Shown: piece by piece, positions 13,301-22,560 of the stretch | Layout of the letters: the number at the start of each line of letters is the position of its first letter | Numbering within the stretch: position 1 is the first letter of the stretch | From: Cyanoderma ruficeps | Lineage: Eukaryota > Chordata > Aves > Passeriformes > Timaliidae | Length of the DNA stretch: 64,000 nucleotides | Reading direction: 5' to 3' | Assembly (NCBI GenBank): GCA_008694505.1 | Contig: VZDJ01007755.1 | Span: 1,503,409 to 1,567,408 of the forward strand | The notes under the pieces: generated by a model | What the model was told of the DNA's origin: nothing | Database searches by the model: none | Seen by the model: only the letters and a program-made list of their open reading frames with translations | Made by a program: the position numbers and the translations under genes

Positions 13301-15766
13301 GGTAGTTGTTTAGTTGATTTGTTTGTTTTCTTGGTGGGTTTCTTTTGGATGTGTGTTCACTTATTTGCTTGATATTAGGTGTAGAACTCAAATCTTGTGG
13401 CAGCTGATCTAAGGGAGGCTGAGTCTTATGGCAAGCAGTTGTGAGGCTGTAATATTTTTGTTTGGTGTGGCTGCTCTCTTCAACTACATCTGTACAGCCT
13501 TCCACAACACACAGCTACTGAACAGCCCCAGCAATGCTGCTGCTAGCTTGTTAGTGCTGCTTTCCCCAGATTGCCACATTCTCATCTTTGGTAATACAAG
13601 GAACAGTGTGAGAGATTGGTAATTTCCTACAGACTGCTCTGGTAGTTCATCCACTCTTGAGTAGAAAGCTAGGAGCTGACTGATGTTAGTCACAGTACAG
13701 ATTCAGCTAATGGGTAGAGGTGAGCACCTAAAGATGCTTCTGTTTCCATCTGGCACAGCTCTGTCTAGAAGATCTGTAGGCTTGTTTCTGAAAACACATT
13801 TTCCAGGGCCCTGTATTGCATTTCTAATGAAATGCAACCATGACTTCCCTGAGGCAGCTACTCTGTGACAAAGTGGATCGTGTCATTCCCCGCTGCTCTA
13901 GAAGTAGTTGATTGGCAGTTATGATCACTGATGTCATACAGTGATAAGTAAGAAAATACTGTCTGAAATGTAAGTAAGCCTTTTCTCTGATGTGTGCAAT
14001 ACTAATTTGCTTCCTCCAATTAAATCTTTCGAGGTATTTAATCAGTTTCCTGAAGTGCCACTTCTATTTAACAATATATGAAAGTAGGATGTAACTTGTG
14101 CTATTCTGAATTGTAGTTTCCATTTTTTTGCTTCAGGACGTGCTGGATTCAATCATTGTGGCAACTGAGAATGTCAGTATATCTCGCATGGAAAGACTAT
14201 ATGCTCTTCTTAGCCAGTGCATTTACCAACATCGGGAAGATGATGACAAAACTGAATTAGCGAAGGTAAATTTTTTGTCTTGCACACCTTTCTGTCATAT
14301 GCTATTATGCATCTATGTGTGTTATGTATATGTCTGTGCACTGCGAACACCACACTTACTTGGCATTACCCTTTACAGCTCAGTTGCCTGTTTCTCAGGG
14401 CTTTCATTTCAGCCTGGAAGACATTTATCCGTATTGCAAAACCATTGTTGTATGTAGCAAAATTGTTGCAAATTTCAGCAGGAAAATGCTTGAAGACAAT
14501 GGGTCCACCCACTCAGGCCTCTCAAACCAGTTAGCCTCAGTCTGTAAATAGTCTTCCCCAGAAGCCTTTCAGGGGTGGGAGGCTGTGAAAAGAGGGTGCA
14601 TTTCTCCATGTGGCGCTTCCTCTTTCTCCCCTTGCAGGCAGGCACACATGGTAATGCTTGTATAGTAGTCATTCCATTCTTGACAAGAAATTAAGTATGA
14701 AGTATAACAAGAACTTGAGACTTTTGTTTTAGTCATGCCAGACTTTCTTTTTAACTAGCATGGCCCAAGCATCTTTAATTTGACAAATGGGGAGTTTTCT
14801 GCCTATGACAGTTTGCTAATGAGTCAAATTCCCTAATCTTTGCCTCTAAGAGGATTTCTGAGTTGTCAGAACTAGGCAGAAATCTTCCAAAGGGCAGCCA
14901 TGGTCCCAGTTGGGCATTGCCAGTATTGAGTTCATTAAGATAGGTTGGATATTCAATCTTCAGCTTCAAGGCGCTTGAATCCATTTGTCTTTCAGATGCA
15001 TGTGCCTGAGAATAGATAGAATTCTTTATGCCTCTGAGTCTGCCTTAAAAAAATGAGCAAGTTTGTTCTCTTTGGCCCTGTTCATCTCAATCTCTTCTTC
15101 CACAGCTGATAAAGATTTAGAACAGACTCTGTTCTGATTGTGCAGGCTATTCCTGAAAAATGCACCCACCCTTCTCTCATCTAGCATAATGATGTGGTTT
15201 AGTATGAAAAGGGACCTATTTATGTTACCCCAGTGCTTTTGAGCTTTTGTGACTGGACTTCATTTTTCAGTTTGTTTTCTTCTACCTTAACCAAAAAACA
15301 TCTCCTCTTCAGAGTACCCACATGAGTTGGTCAGGAGCAACCTCTGTTGTGTGAAGGGAGAGACTTTAACAAGTACTTAATCAGAGTGCAGAAAAGAACA
15401 GCTCCAGCTTTTAGTTGTGGCTCTTTGAGAACTGCTTCTTTTCTCATTGTTGAAACCATCATTGATAAAGATCCATAGTCCCATAATACAAATCCCTCCA
15501 GCCTCTTTAGCCTACTCTGTATTTCGGGTGCCTAAAGATTTGTTTGAAGCTAAGGGGTCTAGAAAGATGTGATAGCACATGTATTGGATAAACATTATGA
15601 ACAATTGTGTGTATCAACAGACTCTCAATTCTTTTGATGAAGAAGCAAACAGGATTCTCTTGCTTGTGTTCACACTGTGACTCCTAATTTGTCGTTTTTT
15701 TCTTGTTAGGCAATGAAGAAAGAAATTGCAACATTATCTGTGAAACACTACTTCAGTATATTCTAA
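1217..15766 (+). CDS. ATAD2-like: ATAD2/ATAD2B-family AAA+ bromodomain protein, 3' part of gene (overall span)
   Basis: The spliced exons give about 841 codons (864 with the optional 69-nt exon) to a TAA at 15764-15766. Order of domains: AAA1 (fragment residues 1 to about 150) with Walker A GPPGTGKT, Walker B IIFFDEID, sensor GATNR and arginine-finger region RRPGRF; an AAA lid; an acidic Ser-rich linker; a degenerate AAA2; a bromodomain (about 495-620); a variable linker; and a conserved C-terminal segment. Family members are nuclear ATPases that bind acetylated histones and act in chromatin and transcription. The first base completes a split Arg codon, so earlier exons lie upstream of the window. 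Human ATAD2 is about 1390 residues, so roughly the N-terminal third is absent here. Apart from the proposed GC donor, all introns are GT-AG and phases match with no frameshift, which points to a working gene. The introns, including the larger ones at 2598-3808, 6026-7453, 7640-8867, 9351-10585, 12892-14136 and 14266-15709, hold no other gene I can support. Orthology (ATAD2, ATAD2B or a third paralog) is unresolved. Confidence 0.9.
2008..2096 (+). CDS. ATAD2-like: ATAD2-like exon b: AAA1 Walker B
   Basis: The acceptor is TTGTAG and the donor GTAGGA. There are 29 codons plus two bases of a split Ser. The exon encodes AYQMRPS followed by IIFFDEID, the Walker B motif with the catalytic Asp-Glu pair intact, then [13 protein letters not shown]. 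The Asp-Lys in VRSDKQDQ differs from the Ser-Arg I recall in human ATAD2. Confidence 0.95.
2438..2597 (+). CDS. ATAD2-like: ATAD2-like exon c: AAA1 sensor 1 and arginine finger
   Basis: The acceptor is CTGTTAG and the donor GTCAGA, a weaker but legal site. The first base completes Ser, and 53 codons end in phase 0. The exon carries [27 protein letters not shown] and PGRFEREF, the sensor-1 and second-region-of-homology segment with its arginines, so the first ATPase domain looks catalytically complete. Confidence 0.94.
3809..3899 (+). CDS. ATAD2-like: ATAD2-like exon d: start of AAA1 lid
   Basis: The acceptor is TTTTCAG and the donor GTGAGT. There are 30 codons plus one base. The exon encodes [17 protein letters not shown] followed by an acidic [10 protein letters not shown] segment, matching the junction between the AAA core and the helical lid in ATAD2. 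Confidence 0.93.
4349..4663 (+). CDS. ATAD2-like: ATAD2-like exon e: AAA1 lid and following helices
   Basis: The acceptor is TTTATTAG and the donor GTACAA. The exon begins inside a Gly codon and gives 104 codons plus one base. It encodes [13 protein letters not shown] (lid with sensor-2 region), [10 protein letters not shown], the conserved [16 protein letters not shown] and the family segment [10 protein letters not shown]. By eye about two thirds of residues match human ATAD2, lower than I would expect of a strict avian ortholog. Confidence 0.94.
5255..5360 (+). CDS. ATAD2-like: ATAD2-like exon f: acidic, serine-rich linker
   Basis: The acceptor is TTTTAG and the donor GTACAT. Phases match both neighbours (split Gly at the start, split Arg at the end). 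The exon encodes [14 protein letters not shown] and a Lys-rich stretch. The position and acidic composition fit the linker between the two AAA domains, although the residues themselves are poorly conserved. Confidence 0.88.
5845..6025 (+). CDS. ATAD2-like: ATAD2-like exon g: start of degenerate AAA2
   Basis: The acceptor is GCTGTAG and the donor GTAGCT. The first base completes Arg, then 60 codons. [19 protein letters not shown] replaces a normal P-loop: the Gly-Lys-Thr/Ser needed for nucleotide binding is missing, as in known ATAD2 proteins whose second AAA domain is inactive. The QPTSYRPR stretch resembles ATAD2B more than ATAD2 as I recall them. Confidence 0.93.
7454..7639 (+). CDS. ATAD2-like: ATAD2-like exon h: AAA2 core
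   Basis: The acceptor is TTTCACCAG and the donor GTATTT. There are 62 codons, phase 0 at both ends. The exon encodes [43 protein letters not shown] and LPEE. The WWE..GP and TTLLQ segments read like ATAD2 rather than ATAD2B. Confidence 0.94.
8868..9003 (+). CDS. ATAD2-like: ATAD2-like exon i: end of AAA2
   Basis: The acceptor is GCTTTAG and the donor GTGAGG. There are 45 codons plus one base. The exon encodes [18 protein letters not shown], then [17 protein letters not shown]. The YEEV..I.RP pattern recalls ATAD2B, whereas FFEDL.KQAA.PP recalls ATAD2. Confidence 0.92.
9154..9350 (+). CDS. ATAD2-like: ATAD2-like exon j: pre-bromodomain and bromodomain helix Z
   Basis: The acceptor is CAATTAAG and the donor GTTAGT. 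Two bases complete Thr, then 65 codons in phase 0. The exon encodes [15 protein letters not shown], a charged helix ([17 protein letters not shown]) and [18 protein letters not shown] occupies the place of the ATAD2 RVF shelf that lines the acetyl-lysine pocket. Confidence 0.93.
9600..9662 (-). mobile_element. Possible ancient CR1 3' end fragment, antisense, in an ATAD2-like intron
   Basis: TTAGAAGGGATCTACATGG and GATGATCTAGTCCAAG resemble the start of reverse-complement CR1 copies (GGTTGGAAAAGACC...GATCATCGAGTCCAA). Short and diverged. Confidence 0.35.
10586..10745 (+). CDS. ATAD2-like: ATAD2-like exon k: bromodomain ZA loop to acetyl-lysine Asn
   Basis: The acceptor is TTTGTAG and the donor GTAAGG. 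There are 53 codons plus one base. After an unusual ATNYKNTT start the exon returns to strong homology: [33 protein letters not shown] and YNPN. The Asn of YNP (fragment residue 592) is the one that hydrogen-bonds acetyl-lysine in the family, and it is kept. The ZA-loop Tyr (residue 549) is also kept. Confidence 0.93.
11165..11287 (+). CDS. ATAD2-like: ATAD2-like exon l: bromodomain helix C
   Basis: The acceptor is TTTCAG and the donor GTACGT. Split Asp, then 40 codons plus one base. The exon encodes [18 protein letters not shown] and [20 protein letters not shown], matching the last bromodomain helix and the helix after it. A Leu stands at the gatekeeper position where human ATAD2 has Ile. 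Confidence 0.93.
11385..11453 (+). CDS. ATAD2-like: Probable small, possibly optional exon of the ATAD2-like gene (GC-AG intron)
   Basis: Reading the frame that exon l requires gives [19 protein letters not shown], which resembles the human ATAD2 segment just after the bromodomain (DPEQNEKLKTPSTPVACST as I recall it). An AG at 11383-11384 and a GC-type donor GCAAGT after 11453 define 69 nt in the same phase as its neighbours, so it could be included or skipped without breaking the frame. The upstream intron would be only 97 nt and its pyrimidine tract is weak. The exon may instead be a fossil. Confidence 0.55.
11979..12269 (+). CDS. ATAD2-like: ATAD2-like exon m: variable basic/acidic linker
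   Basis: The acceptor is CTTTGTAG and the donor GTAAGT. Split Asp, 96 codons plus one base. It begins with a Lys-rich [10 protein letters not shown] patch and VKRKN (candidate nuclear localisation signal), then Ser/Glu-rich low-complexity sequence. It lies where human ATAD2 has a long acidic linker. Support is the open frame, phase agreement and good splice sites rather than conserved residues. Confidence 0.82.
12761..12891 (+). CDS. ATAD2-like: ATAD2-like exon n: linker
   Basis: The acceptor is ATTCCAG and the donor GTAAGT. Two bases complete Asn, then 43 codons ending in phase 0 at SMDYSELR, which aligns with the VDHERLK that precedes the C-terminal helices of ATAD2. The RMTRARRSQ-type segment that precedes this point in human ATAD2 is not seen. 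Confidence 0.82.
14137..14265 (+). CDS. ATAD2-like: ATAD2-like exon o: conserved C-terminal segment
   Basis: The acceptor is TTGCTTCAG and the donor GTAAAT. There are 43 codons, phase 0. The exon encodes [20 protein letters not shown] and DDKTELAK, clearly related to the C-terminus of human ATAD2 (LENLYAVISQCIYRHRKDHDKTSL as recalled, given here as separate motifs LENLYAVISQCIY and HRKDHDKT). Confidence 0.92.
15710..15766 (+). CDS. ATAD2-like: ATAD2-like terminal coding exon with stop
   Basis: The acceptor is TCTTGTTAG. It encodes [10 protein letters not shown], matching the KMEQEVENFS end of ATAD2, then a short extra tail VKHYFSIF and TAA at 15764-15766. The tail is a few residues longer than the human ending. 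Confidence 0.85.
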   Translation, partial: AMKKEIATLSVKHYFSIF

Positions 15767-16200
15767 TGTTGATGTACTTCTCCCAAATGGAAAAATTATG
15801 TTTAATGTCTCAGTAATTGCAACAACTATAGAACAAAGAATAGAAGAAAGAAACTTCTTTTACCATATGAAGGAAACCAGACATAACCTCCATGCTGACT
15901 ATGGATCATCCCCTTGCACACTGGGTGAAGGAGCCTGTTTCAAGACAACAGTGTTTTCTTTCCATGGAAACAGCATGAAATTCTCCTAGAGGGTCCTGTT
16001 TCTGACTCCTGATGTTGTCAAAAAGCTTCCAAATATTTTTGTCTCTGAAAGACGTAGGAACTGATTTTTTTTTTTCCTTTAAATTTTTCCTCTGATTTCT
16101 AGTGAAGAGAAGTGAGCTGGGAGGTTCTGGGTTCTGCACCTTGGACGCAGCAACCCTGTTTGTGTGTACAGACTGGAAAATGAGATGCTAGAAAGCGGTG
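15767..16200 (+). other. Likely 3'UTR of the ATAD2-like gene
   Basis: Unique AT-rich sequence between the stop codon and the CR1. No AATAAA occurs here. The T-rich run near 16066-16078 is a poor candidate for a processing site. The 3' end of the transcript cannot be fixed from sequence alone. Confidence 0.45.
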
Positions 16201-16224
16201 CCACAAAAAAAGACCTGAATCCTG

Positions 16225-16877
16225 GTTGATGGTTGAATCTGAGTCAGCAGAGCTCTGGCAGCCAGGAGGGCCAACTGGGTCCTGGGATGGATCAGGAACA
16301 GCATGAACATCTGGGGAAGGGTGGAGATTGTCCTGCTCTGCTTCACTCTGGGGCGGCCTCACCATGAATCGTGTGTGCAGTGTTGGGCTCGTCAATATAA
16401 AAAAGACATTAAATTATTACAGAGTGTCCAAAGGAGGGCAATGAGGATGGTGAAGGGCCTTGAGGGGAAGCCATATGAGGAGTGGCTGAGGTCACTTGGT
16501 CTGTTCAGCCTGGAAGAGACTGAGGGGAGACCTCACTGCAGTTACAAGTTCCTTGTGAGGGGTAGAGGAGGGACAGACACTGATCTCTCCTCTATGGTGA
16601 CCAGTGACAGAACCTGGGGGGATGGCCTGAGGCTGTGTCAGGGGAGGTTTAGGTTGGGTATTAGAAAAAGGTTCTCCACTCAGAGGGTGGTTGGGCACTG
16701 GAATGGGCCCTCCATGGAAGTCGTCCCAGCACTAAGCCTGACAAAGTTCAAGAAGAGTTTGGACAATGCTCTCATGGATGTGGTGGGATTCTTGTGGATG
16801 TCTTGTCCAAGGTGAGCAGTTGGATTTGATGATCCTTGTGAGTTCCTTCCAAGTCAGAAAATTCTGTGATTCTGTGA
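16225..16877 (+). mobile_element. CR1 LINE 3' fragment, sense orientation
   Basis: From about 16225 the sequence follows the end of CR1 ORF2 and its 3'UTR. The translation shows motifs of the CR1 protein C-terminus (VQRRAMRMVKGLEG, EEWLRSLGLFSLEE, VTSDRTWGDGLRL, FRLGIRKRFSTQRVVGHWN). It ends with the characteristic ATTCTGTGATTCTGTGA tail at about 16860-16877. It is truncated at the 5' end, as most CR1 copies are, and has small indels. The 5' limit is approximate. Confidence 0.88.
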
Positions 16878-17081
16878 GAGACCAGTACTGAGATCAGCTT
16901 TCCACAGCTGGCAGAGGATTCCACTCCTGCTTGTGACTCTGGCTACCCTGTTGCCTCACAGGGGTGAGGGGAGCCTCACCTGCCCCATCCTTGTCACCCA
17001 GCAGCCCTTTACTGACAGCAGCTGGTGCAGGCATGGGCAGGATGGGACCACACCATTGCCTTGCAGGTGGTCAGCACAGGG
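16878..17081. other. GC-richer spacer between two CR1 pieces
   Basis: About 200 bp richer in G+C than its surroundings. Possibly older repeat sequence, but I cannot assign it to a family. Confidence 0.3.
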
Positions 17082-17115
17082 GTGTTGGAAGTACATGATC
17101 TTTAAGGTCCTTTCC

Positions 17116-17703
17116 TGTGGCGGTGTGTTTTTTGATTTCATCAGTTTAATGTTTGTATTCATTATCTGTTCTTATATTGTATAATGGTTTGTTCCATGTA
17201 CCCCCTATGTTCCTCCCTCACTTGGTTTGCCCCAGTTACTGTTAACTGTCAGTCTTGTGTTATAGAACCCCCGGGTCCTGCCTATCACTGCGAGGCCTCT
17301 CCCCGCATCTGGAAAGTTCCAGGGAGAGCCTCGAGTGGTTGGGCAGTATCCCGGCTCCCCCCTCCTATCTCTCTCTGGTTTGGTTTGTTACTGTATTTGT
17401 CTGTTACATGTAGAGCCACTCCCCTCTCTACCCTGACTGGACCTTGGCTGAACCCATCCCCTTGTTCCCCCCTCCTGTAAAGGTTACTGTTGCTAAGCGC
17501 TTGGGGCTCTGCTGAGGCCGACACCGTGGGCTTCAGTAGTCTCCCTTTTGGGGACAATAAACCCAGTTCCTGCTATCATTGCTCACTGCTGAGGTCCAGC
17601 CAAGACCCACAGGCTCGGCACGGTTCATCCTGCTACCAAGCCGTACCTGATTTGCCGTGATGCCAGGGCTGGCCAAGGCGAGAGAGACACGGACACCGTG
17701 ACA
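17116..17703 (+). mobile_element. Solo long terminal repeat of an endogenous retrovirus
   Basis: 588 bp flanked by the direct repeat CTTTCC (17110-17115 and 17704-17709), a 6-bp target-site duplication. The termini are TGTGGCGGTGT and ACACCGTGACA, imperfect inverted repeats beginning TG and ending CA. An AATAAA at 17556-17561 marks the probable end of R. TATATTGTATAATGG near 17172 could be a promoter TATA region. No internal viral coding sequence is present, so this is a recombined solo LTR. A 6-bp duplication fits alpha/betaretrovirus-like (ERVK-type) elements. The subfamily is not identified. Confidence 0.85.
17556..17561 (+). terminator. AATAAA poly(A) signal inside the LTR
   Basis: First canonical AATAAA I find downstream of the ATAD2-like stop codon. 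It belongs to the LTR. It could be used by the upstream gene, but this is inference. Further AATAAA hexamers lie at 17819-17824 and 17917-17922. Confidence 0.5.
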
Positions 17704-17735
17704 CTTTCCAACCCAAACCATTCAATGGAATGTGT

Positions 17736-20340
17736 GGCCAACTGTATATGTATGTGTGTGAATATATATGTATAGATATGGTATATGCATGTGCTCTCTC
17801 TGCACATGCCTACTGGGAATAAAGCTTTTGCATATTTGTGAAGTGGGTGTTAATATTGCATAAACTCATATTTTTACAATTCTTTTCTGGACTTCAGAAG
17901 GAAATAGATAAGGGGAAATAAAGGATACGAGTATAGCACATGGGTAGTCTGAACCTGACTTTAAATAGGCCTGACAGAACTCCATGCTGGAATGCAGAGC
18001 TTCAGCAGCTATAACAGACTACAAAGTTTATAGTCTGCAACAGTGTTAGATTTGGTAAATTTTTTATATATGTCTTGGAAAATATGCTGACATCCAATGT
18101 AATTTCTGACTACTGTTCACATCACTTATTATTTTGCACTGTTGCTGCAAATGTGTTTTGGAATTCATTCTAGTATCTCAGGAGTTTCAGTCACCCCCCC
18201 AACATTCTCCATTGTTTTTGTGGTTTTTTTTCCCACGAACACTAAAAATTGCAGTGGTTTAATTTCCTTATTCTGAAGGCTTCCTTTCCTTTTACATATC
18301 TGCGTGAATTGGTTTTCTATTATTTTCGTCTTGCCTCAAGTAGAATCAAGAATCCTATTAAAAAGTACTTACCAGAGAAGCTAGGAAGGTGGAAAAAAGA
18401 AGTCATGCATTGAAAACTCCAAGGTTCCTTATCAAAGTTTTTGCACTGTTAGTCCAGTTTAGCCCTTTAGCTGCCTTTTCTGCCTGAAAGGCACACTTTC
18501 AAAGCTGCTGAGTTTTTTCAGGTGTGTTGTATTGCAATCTTTTGTTGCATGACAGAGCTACTTCTTGGCTCACAAACTGTAATTCCTTCTAGCTGTGACA
18601 GCATAAGTTCTTTTTTTTTTTTTTTTCTTACTAGCAGTGCTGAGCCATCAGACAAATTGAACCAGTAGACTTTAGAATGAGATATATTAAAGTTCTCACA
18701 ACCATGGAACATAGATTGAGTTATAGTAGAGGTTATATAGTATCATATGCAGTCACTTTGGAACAAAGGCGCAGGAAATTGTTTAATACTCTTGATATAT
18801 GTGTAATCAGCTAAAATGCTCTCCTGTAATCACCTTTTCATATTAGTCAATGGCAATAGTTATGAGACATAGAATGATGGAAAACTCAAAGTAACAGAAC
18901 TCGAAAGTTCTTTAAAAATAATATTACGGAAATTATTCATCATATATAGAAGTATAGGACAGACCAGACTTCTGGTAGAATACTGACTAAAATAACAGAT
19001 TTTGGAAAATCACATCTGCCTAGGAACTACTGGCAGTAAATTTCCATTTGGTGAAGGAATTCAGTTACAAGTATGCCAAGATTATGCAAGGAAAATACCA
19101 TGTAGACATTTCACAGATTTATGGATGTTGTTCCTGAGCCAATAATACAGAAGAAATTAGATGCAGTAAACTTCTGAGAAGACAAAAAGACATGGGTGAG
19201 GCTGGTCTGCAAAAGAAAATAGTTCTGGTTCTGAAACCATGTTCTGTCTTTCCTTGATCCTCTGAGCATGCATCTGCTGTGATTTCAAACAGTTTGGACT
19301 TTATGAAAATGTCATGGATGAATCAATGATTCCCTTGTCACATTCACAAGCTATGTGAGTGCTGGGGAATTCCCAGGGTGAGGTCTAAACCCAATATTTC
19401 TGTATTTCAACAGCCTCTTTGGGAGCTCTAGAGATCTCTGTCAAAGCACATGGCCCCTTTGTGGATATTATTTCTTCTAAGGGGACAGATTTCCTTATGG
19501 AATTCTGATCAGTGGGAGGGGAAGAATTTTCTGATTAATTGACTAGAGAAAGTAAAAGAGAATATGAGTCTAATTTTCTGGGACCTGATTAGGAGCAGAG
19601 TACTATCCAACATATATGTTCCCATTTTGCTTTTTCTAACTTAGATTACTTGATTCAGTATTAAGGATTTCAACGGCCTCCTTGAAAATAAATGCATTTT
19701 ATGGAATAAAGTGAAAGGGCAATTTAAAAATAAATGAAAGGCTAAATTTCCCCTGTTGAGAGTACTATTGGCACTTGTAAGATATTTGGATGACTTCTGA
19801 AGTTTAAACTATAGATCTTTTTGTATGGTTTAAATACTAGACATGTTAATGGCTCGTTAAGCTAATATATGTATGAAAGAATAAAGGCTGCATTATTCTC
19901 AGTTAATGTAATGCAGTTTTAGAGACAAATGTATTACAGTGTTCAATATTTTGAACTCAGCAGGGTCTCCTCCCCTTTGCTGAGATTAATTCAGACATGG
20001 AAAAAGAACTGAGAGGTATTTTATTCCATCCCAGCTGAAGAACTACATATGGGACTTGAGTTAAAGACGGTGCAGTTGCTACATTATCACTAGCCATGTT
20101 CATTGGCACATTCACATCACTGAATGTCAAACTATTGTGTTGCCCTACTGTCTGGGACTCCCCCTAGGAAGAAGAATGGTAAGTTGGAATGCTCTGTAGC
20201 ACTGACTGTGGTCCATCTTGTGAGAAGCAAATACTTCTCACATTTTGTCTTTATGTCTCTTGTTTTAACCAGGGACATGCTGGTCTTTATAGTCCTTATG
20301 CAAAACTCCTGATGAATTTATATGGAATTCTCCTTGGCTA
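17736..20340. other. Intergenic, AT-rich, no gene seen
   Basis: Starts with a degenerate TG/TA-rich patch (about 17740-17790). A poly-T run lies near 18610-18627. Only short unrelated open frames; no recognisable repeat or coding homology. Confidence 0.6.
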
Positions 20341-20815
20341 AGATCATAGAACTATAGAATGGCTTGCATTGGAAGTGATCTTTAAGAACATCTAATTGCA
20401 CATTGAACTAGAACATCTAGTTGTCTAGTTGCAAACCCATCTAGTTGCTGTCATGTGTAGCAGCATCATCGACTAGGCCAGGTTGCTCAAGGCCCCATCC
20501 ACCTTGGTCTTGAACAATTCCAGGGATGGGGAGTCCACAGCTTCTCAGGGCAGCCTGTTCCAATGCCCCACAACACTCAGAGTAAAGAATTTCTTCCTAA
20601 TGTCTAACGTAAACCTGCCCTCCTTCAGTTTACCAGCATTCCCCATTGTACTATCACTATATGCCCTTAGGAGAAGTTCCTCTCCAGGTCTCTGGTGGAC
20701 ACCTTTAGGTACATGATATCTCCTATAAGGTGTTCTTTGAGCCTTCTCCAAGCTGAAAAACCCCTCCTATTCCAACCTGTCTTTGTAGGAGAGGTGCTCC
20801 AGCCCTCTGATCAAT
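20341..20815 (-). mobile_element. CR1 LINE 3' fragment, antisense
   Basis: The plus strand reads as reverse-complement CR1: it begins GATCATAGAACTATAGAATG, then TTCCAGGGATGGGGAGTCCA, CAGCCTGTTCCAATG, and ends with CCAAGCTGAAAAACCCC and TGCTCCAGCCCTCTGATCA. The minus strand shows CR1 protein remnants (FTLDIRKKFFTLSVVGHWNR). A short CTAGTTG-rich duplication disturbs it near 20395-20445. Confidence 0.88.
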
Positions 20816-20821
20816 CAAGTA

Positions 20822-20872
20822 TTTTAGCAAATACATTTAAGCAAATACATTTAAGTAAATTTAGCAAATCCA
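20822..20872. repeat. Short imperfect tandem repeat (AGCAAATACATTTA unit)
   Basis: Three imperfect copies of an AGCAAATACATTTA-like unit directly after the antisense CR1. Confidence 0.5.
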
Positions 20873-22560
20873 TAGTGTTTACATGCTTTAATGAATTTAA
20901 ATTAAGTTTACAGATTACCTTTTATGTAAATGAAGATTTTCTGATAAAAACACACAGAAAGAGTCCGTAAGTTACTGGCCAAATACTAGTATCGCTGGTA
21001 TACTGAGTAATGACTGACATTTGGCACTGTTTTCTGTGGAATTATACCTGAGATACACAATTGCAGCTTAAGTGACTATACTTCTGCAAAATGATCATTA
21101 GAGACCTCTCAGAAAATTTTCTTGTTTAGAAGTAATAATTTATTTATGTGTTTGTTCATTTTGCTAAATATGCCAGACACTAGGAACTAACAGCTTTGCA
21201 ACTGTTCCCACTGTGAAAATAAGGTCTTGGAAATATGATTCTCTGGCTCCACTGATTAGCTGAGCATTGAATGTGTTTAGCAACCTGGAAGAAAGAGGAT
21301 GAACTTGGAACAATGTTAAATACTGTGAAAATATTAAAGAGAGACACACTTATTGTATATCCGTACAAGTGTCAGAGAAGATTAGTTGTAGTGAATACCA
21401 GAAAATCTGAGATTCATTTGAATGGGTGAAACTAAATCTGGTGCTTCCAAATGAAGAGGAAATAATTTACTGCTGTTTAAAAATTGGAGATTGGTAGATT
21501 TTATTAGATTTCTAATGCTGTGTAAATAGCTATTGTGACAGACAATACCTCTGAGCACATGAACAACAGCAAAGTAGTTTGCCTTGATCACTCATCACAA
21601 TGAATGTCAAATTAATTTGCAACATCAGTACACCCCTGGAATTACAATTCTATTCATTCTGAGCTCTGGATACATTGCTGACAGTCCCTGAGTTTTAATT
21701 CTGCCAAAGCCATGACTAGAAATTCCAAGGAAACAAAACATACTGATTATATAAAAATCAATTTCATTGTTAACTGGGGAGAAACACTGAAGTGAAACTG
21801 TGCTCACAGAAAGCAGAGGTAGTGGAATATTTATGCAGTGGTGCCTGTTTAAATCTGTTTCTTCGTTATTCATTTTTGTAGGTGAGAATGAGATCTCAGA
21901 GATGAAAAACAGCTACTATTTTCTGGTTTTTTTAACACTATAAAATTGAGTTTCTTTTTGTATGTACTAAGGTCTTTTTTTCTTTTGATTACTGGGAATC
22001 TTATTTTCTCCTCCCAAAGAAATGTGAGTAGCTTTTGACTTTGTTTTGAAATATTTAATAGAAAAGTTGGAGCTTTTCTCCCATCTTGCGGGGTAAACAT
22101 GTGAAACCTGCTTGAAGTTATTAAACAGGATTTGCTTATGTTCTTCTGATGAGAAGGGCGGTCAGGCAAGCAGGAGTGGCTGATAATGAAACCAGGAGAT
22201 GTATTGTTGCTGCTATAAGAAACAACTTCTTTTGGAGATGTAACTGTTCATACTAGAATTAAATTCTTCCAGTCTATGTAGGTTTTAATTTACTGCCAAG
22301 TATACAAGCCTTGTAACAATCCCAGTGATGTGCAGGTGTTAACACTTTCTGTGTGAACAGAAAATGATGTCCTGGACATGTGACTTACTTTGTTTGAAGT
22401 ATGAATTAGAGTTGTGACAACTATGAGATCTTTCTGCTGTGCCTTGGTGAACTGAGATATCGCTCTAGATTGTAGCTACATTGTAGCAGAAATGCAAAGG
22501 ATTGCAGAGTTTTGGTTTGCAGACTATGGTGCTAAGACAGTGCCACATTCCATATGTGCT

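Larger units (their letters stand above)
17082..17735 (+). mobile_element. CR1 3' tail, split by an LTR insertion
   Basis: The left part (17082-17115, GTACATGATCTTTAAGGTCC then TTTCC) and the right part (17710-17735, AACCCAAACCATTCAATGG) together rebuild the usual CR1 ending. They are interrupted by the LTR at 17116-17703 and its duplicated target CTTTCC. Confidence 0.75.

Noticed and set aside
16303..16815. 170-codon open frame as a novel gene
   Set aside because: It is the reverse-transcriptase C-terminus and 3'UTR of a CR1 element.
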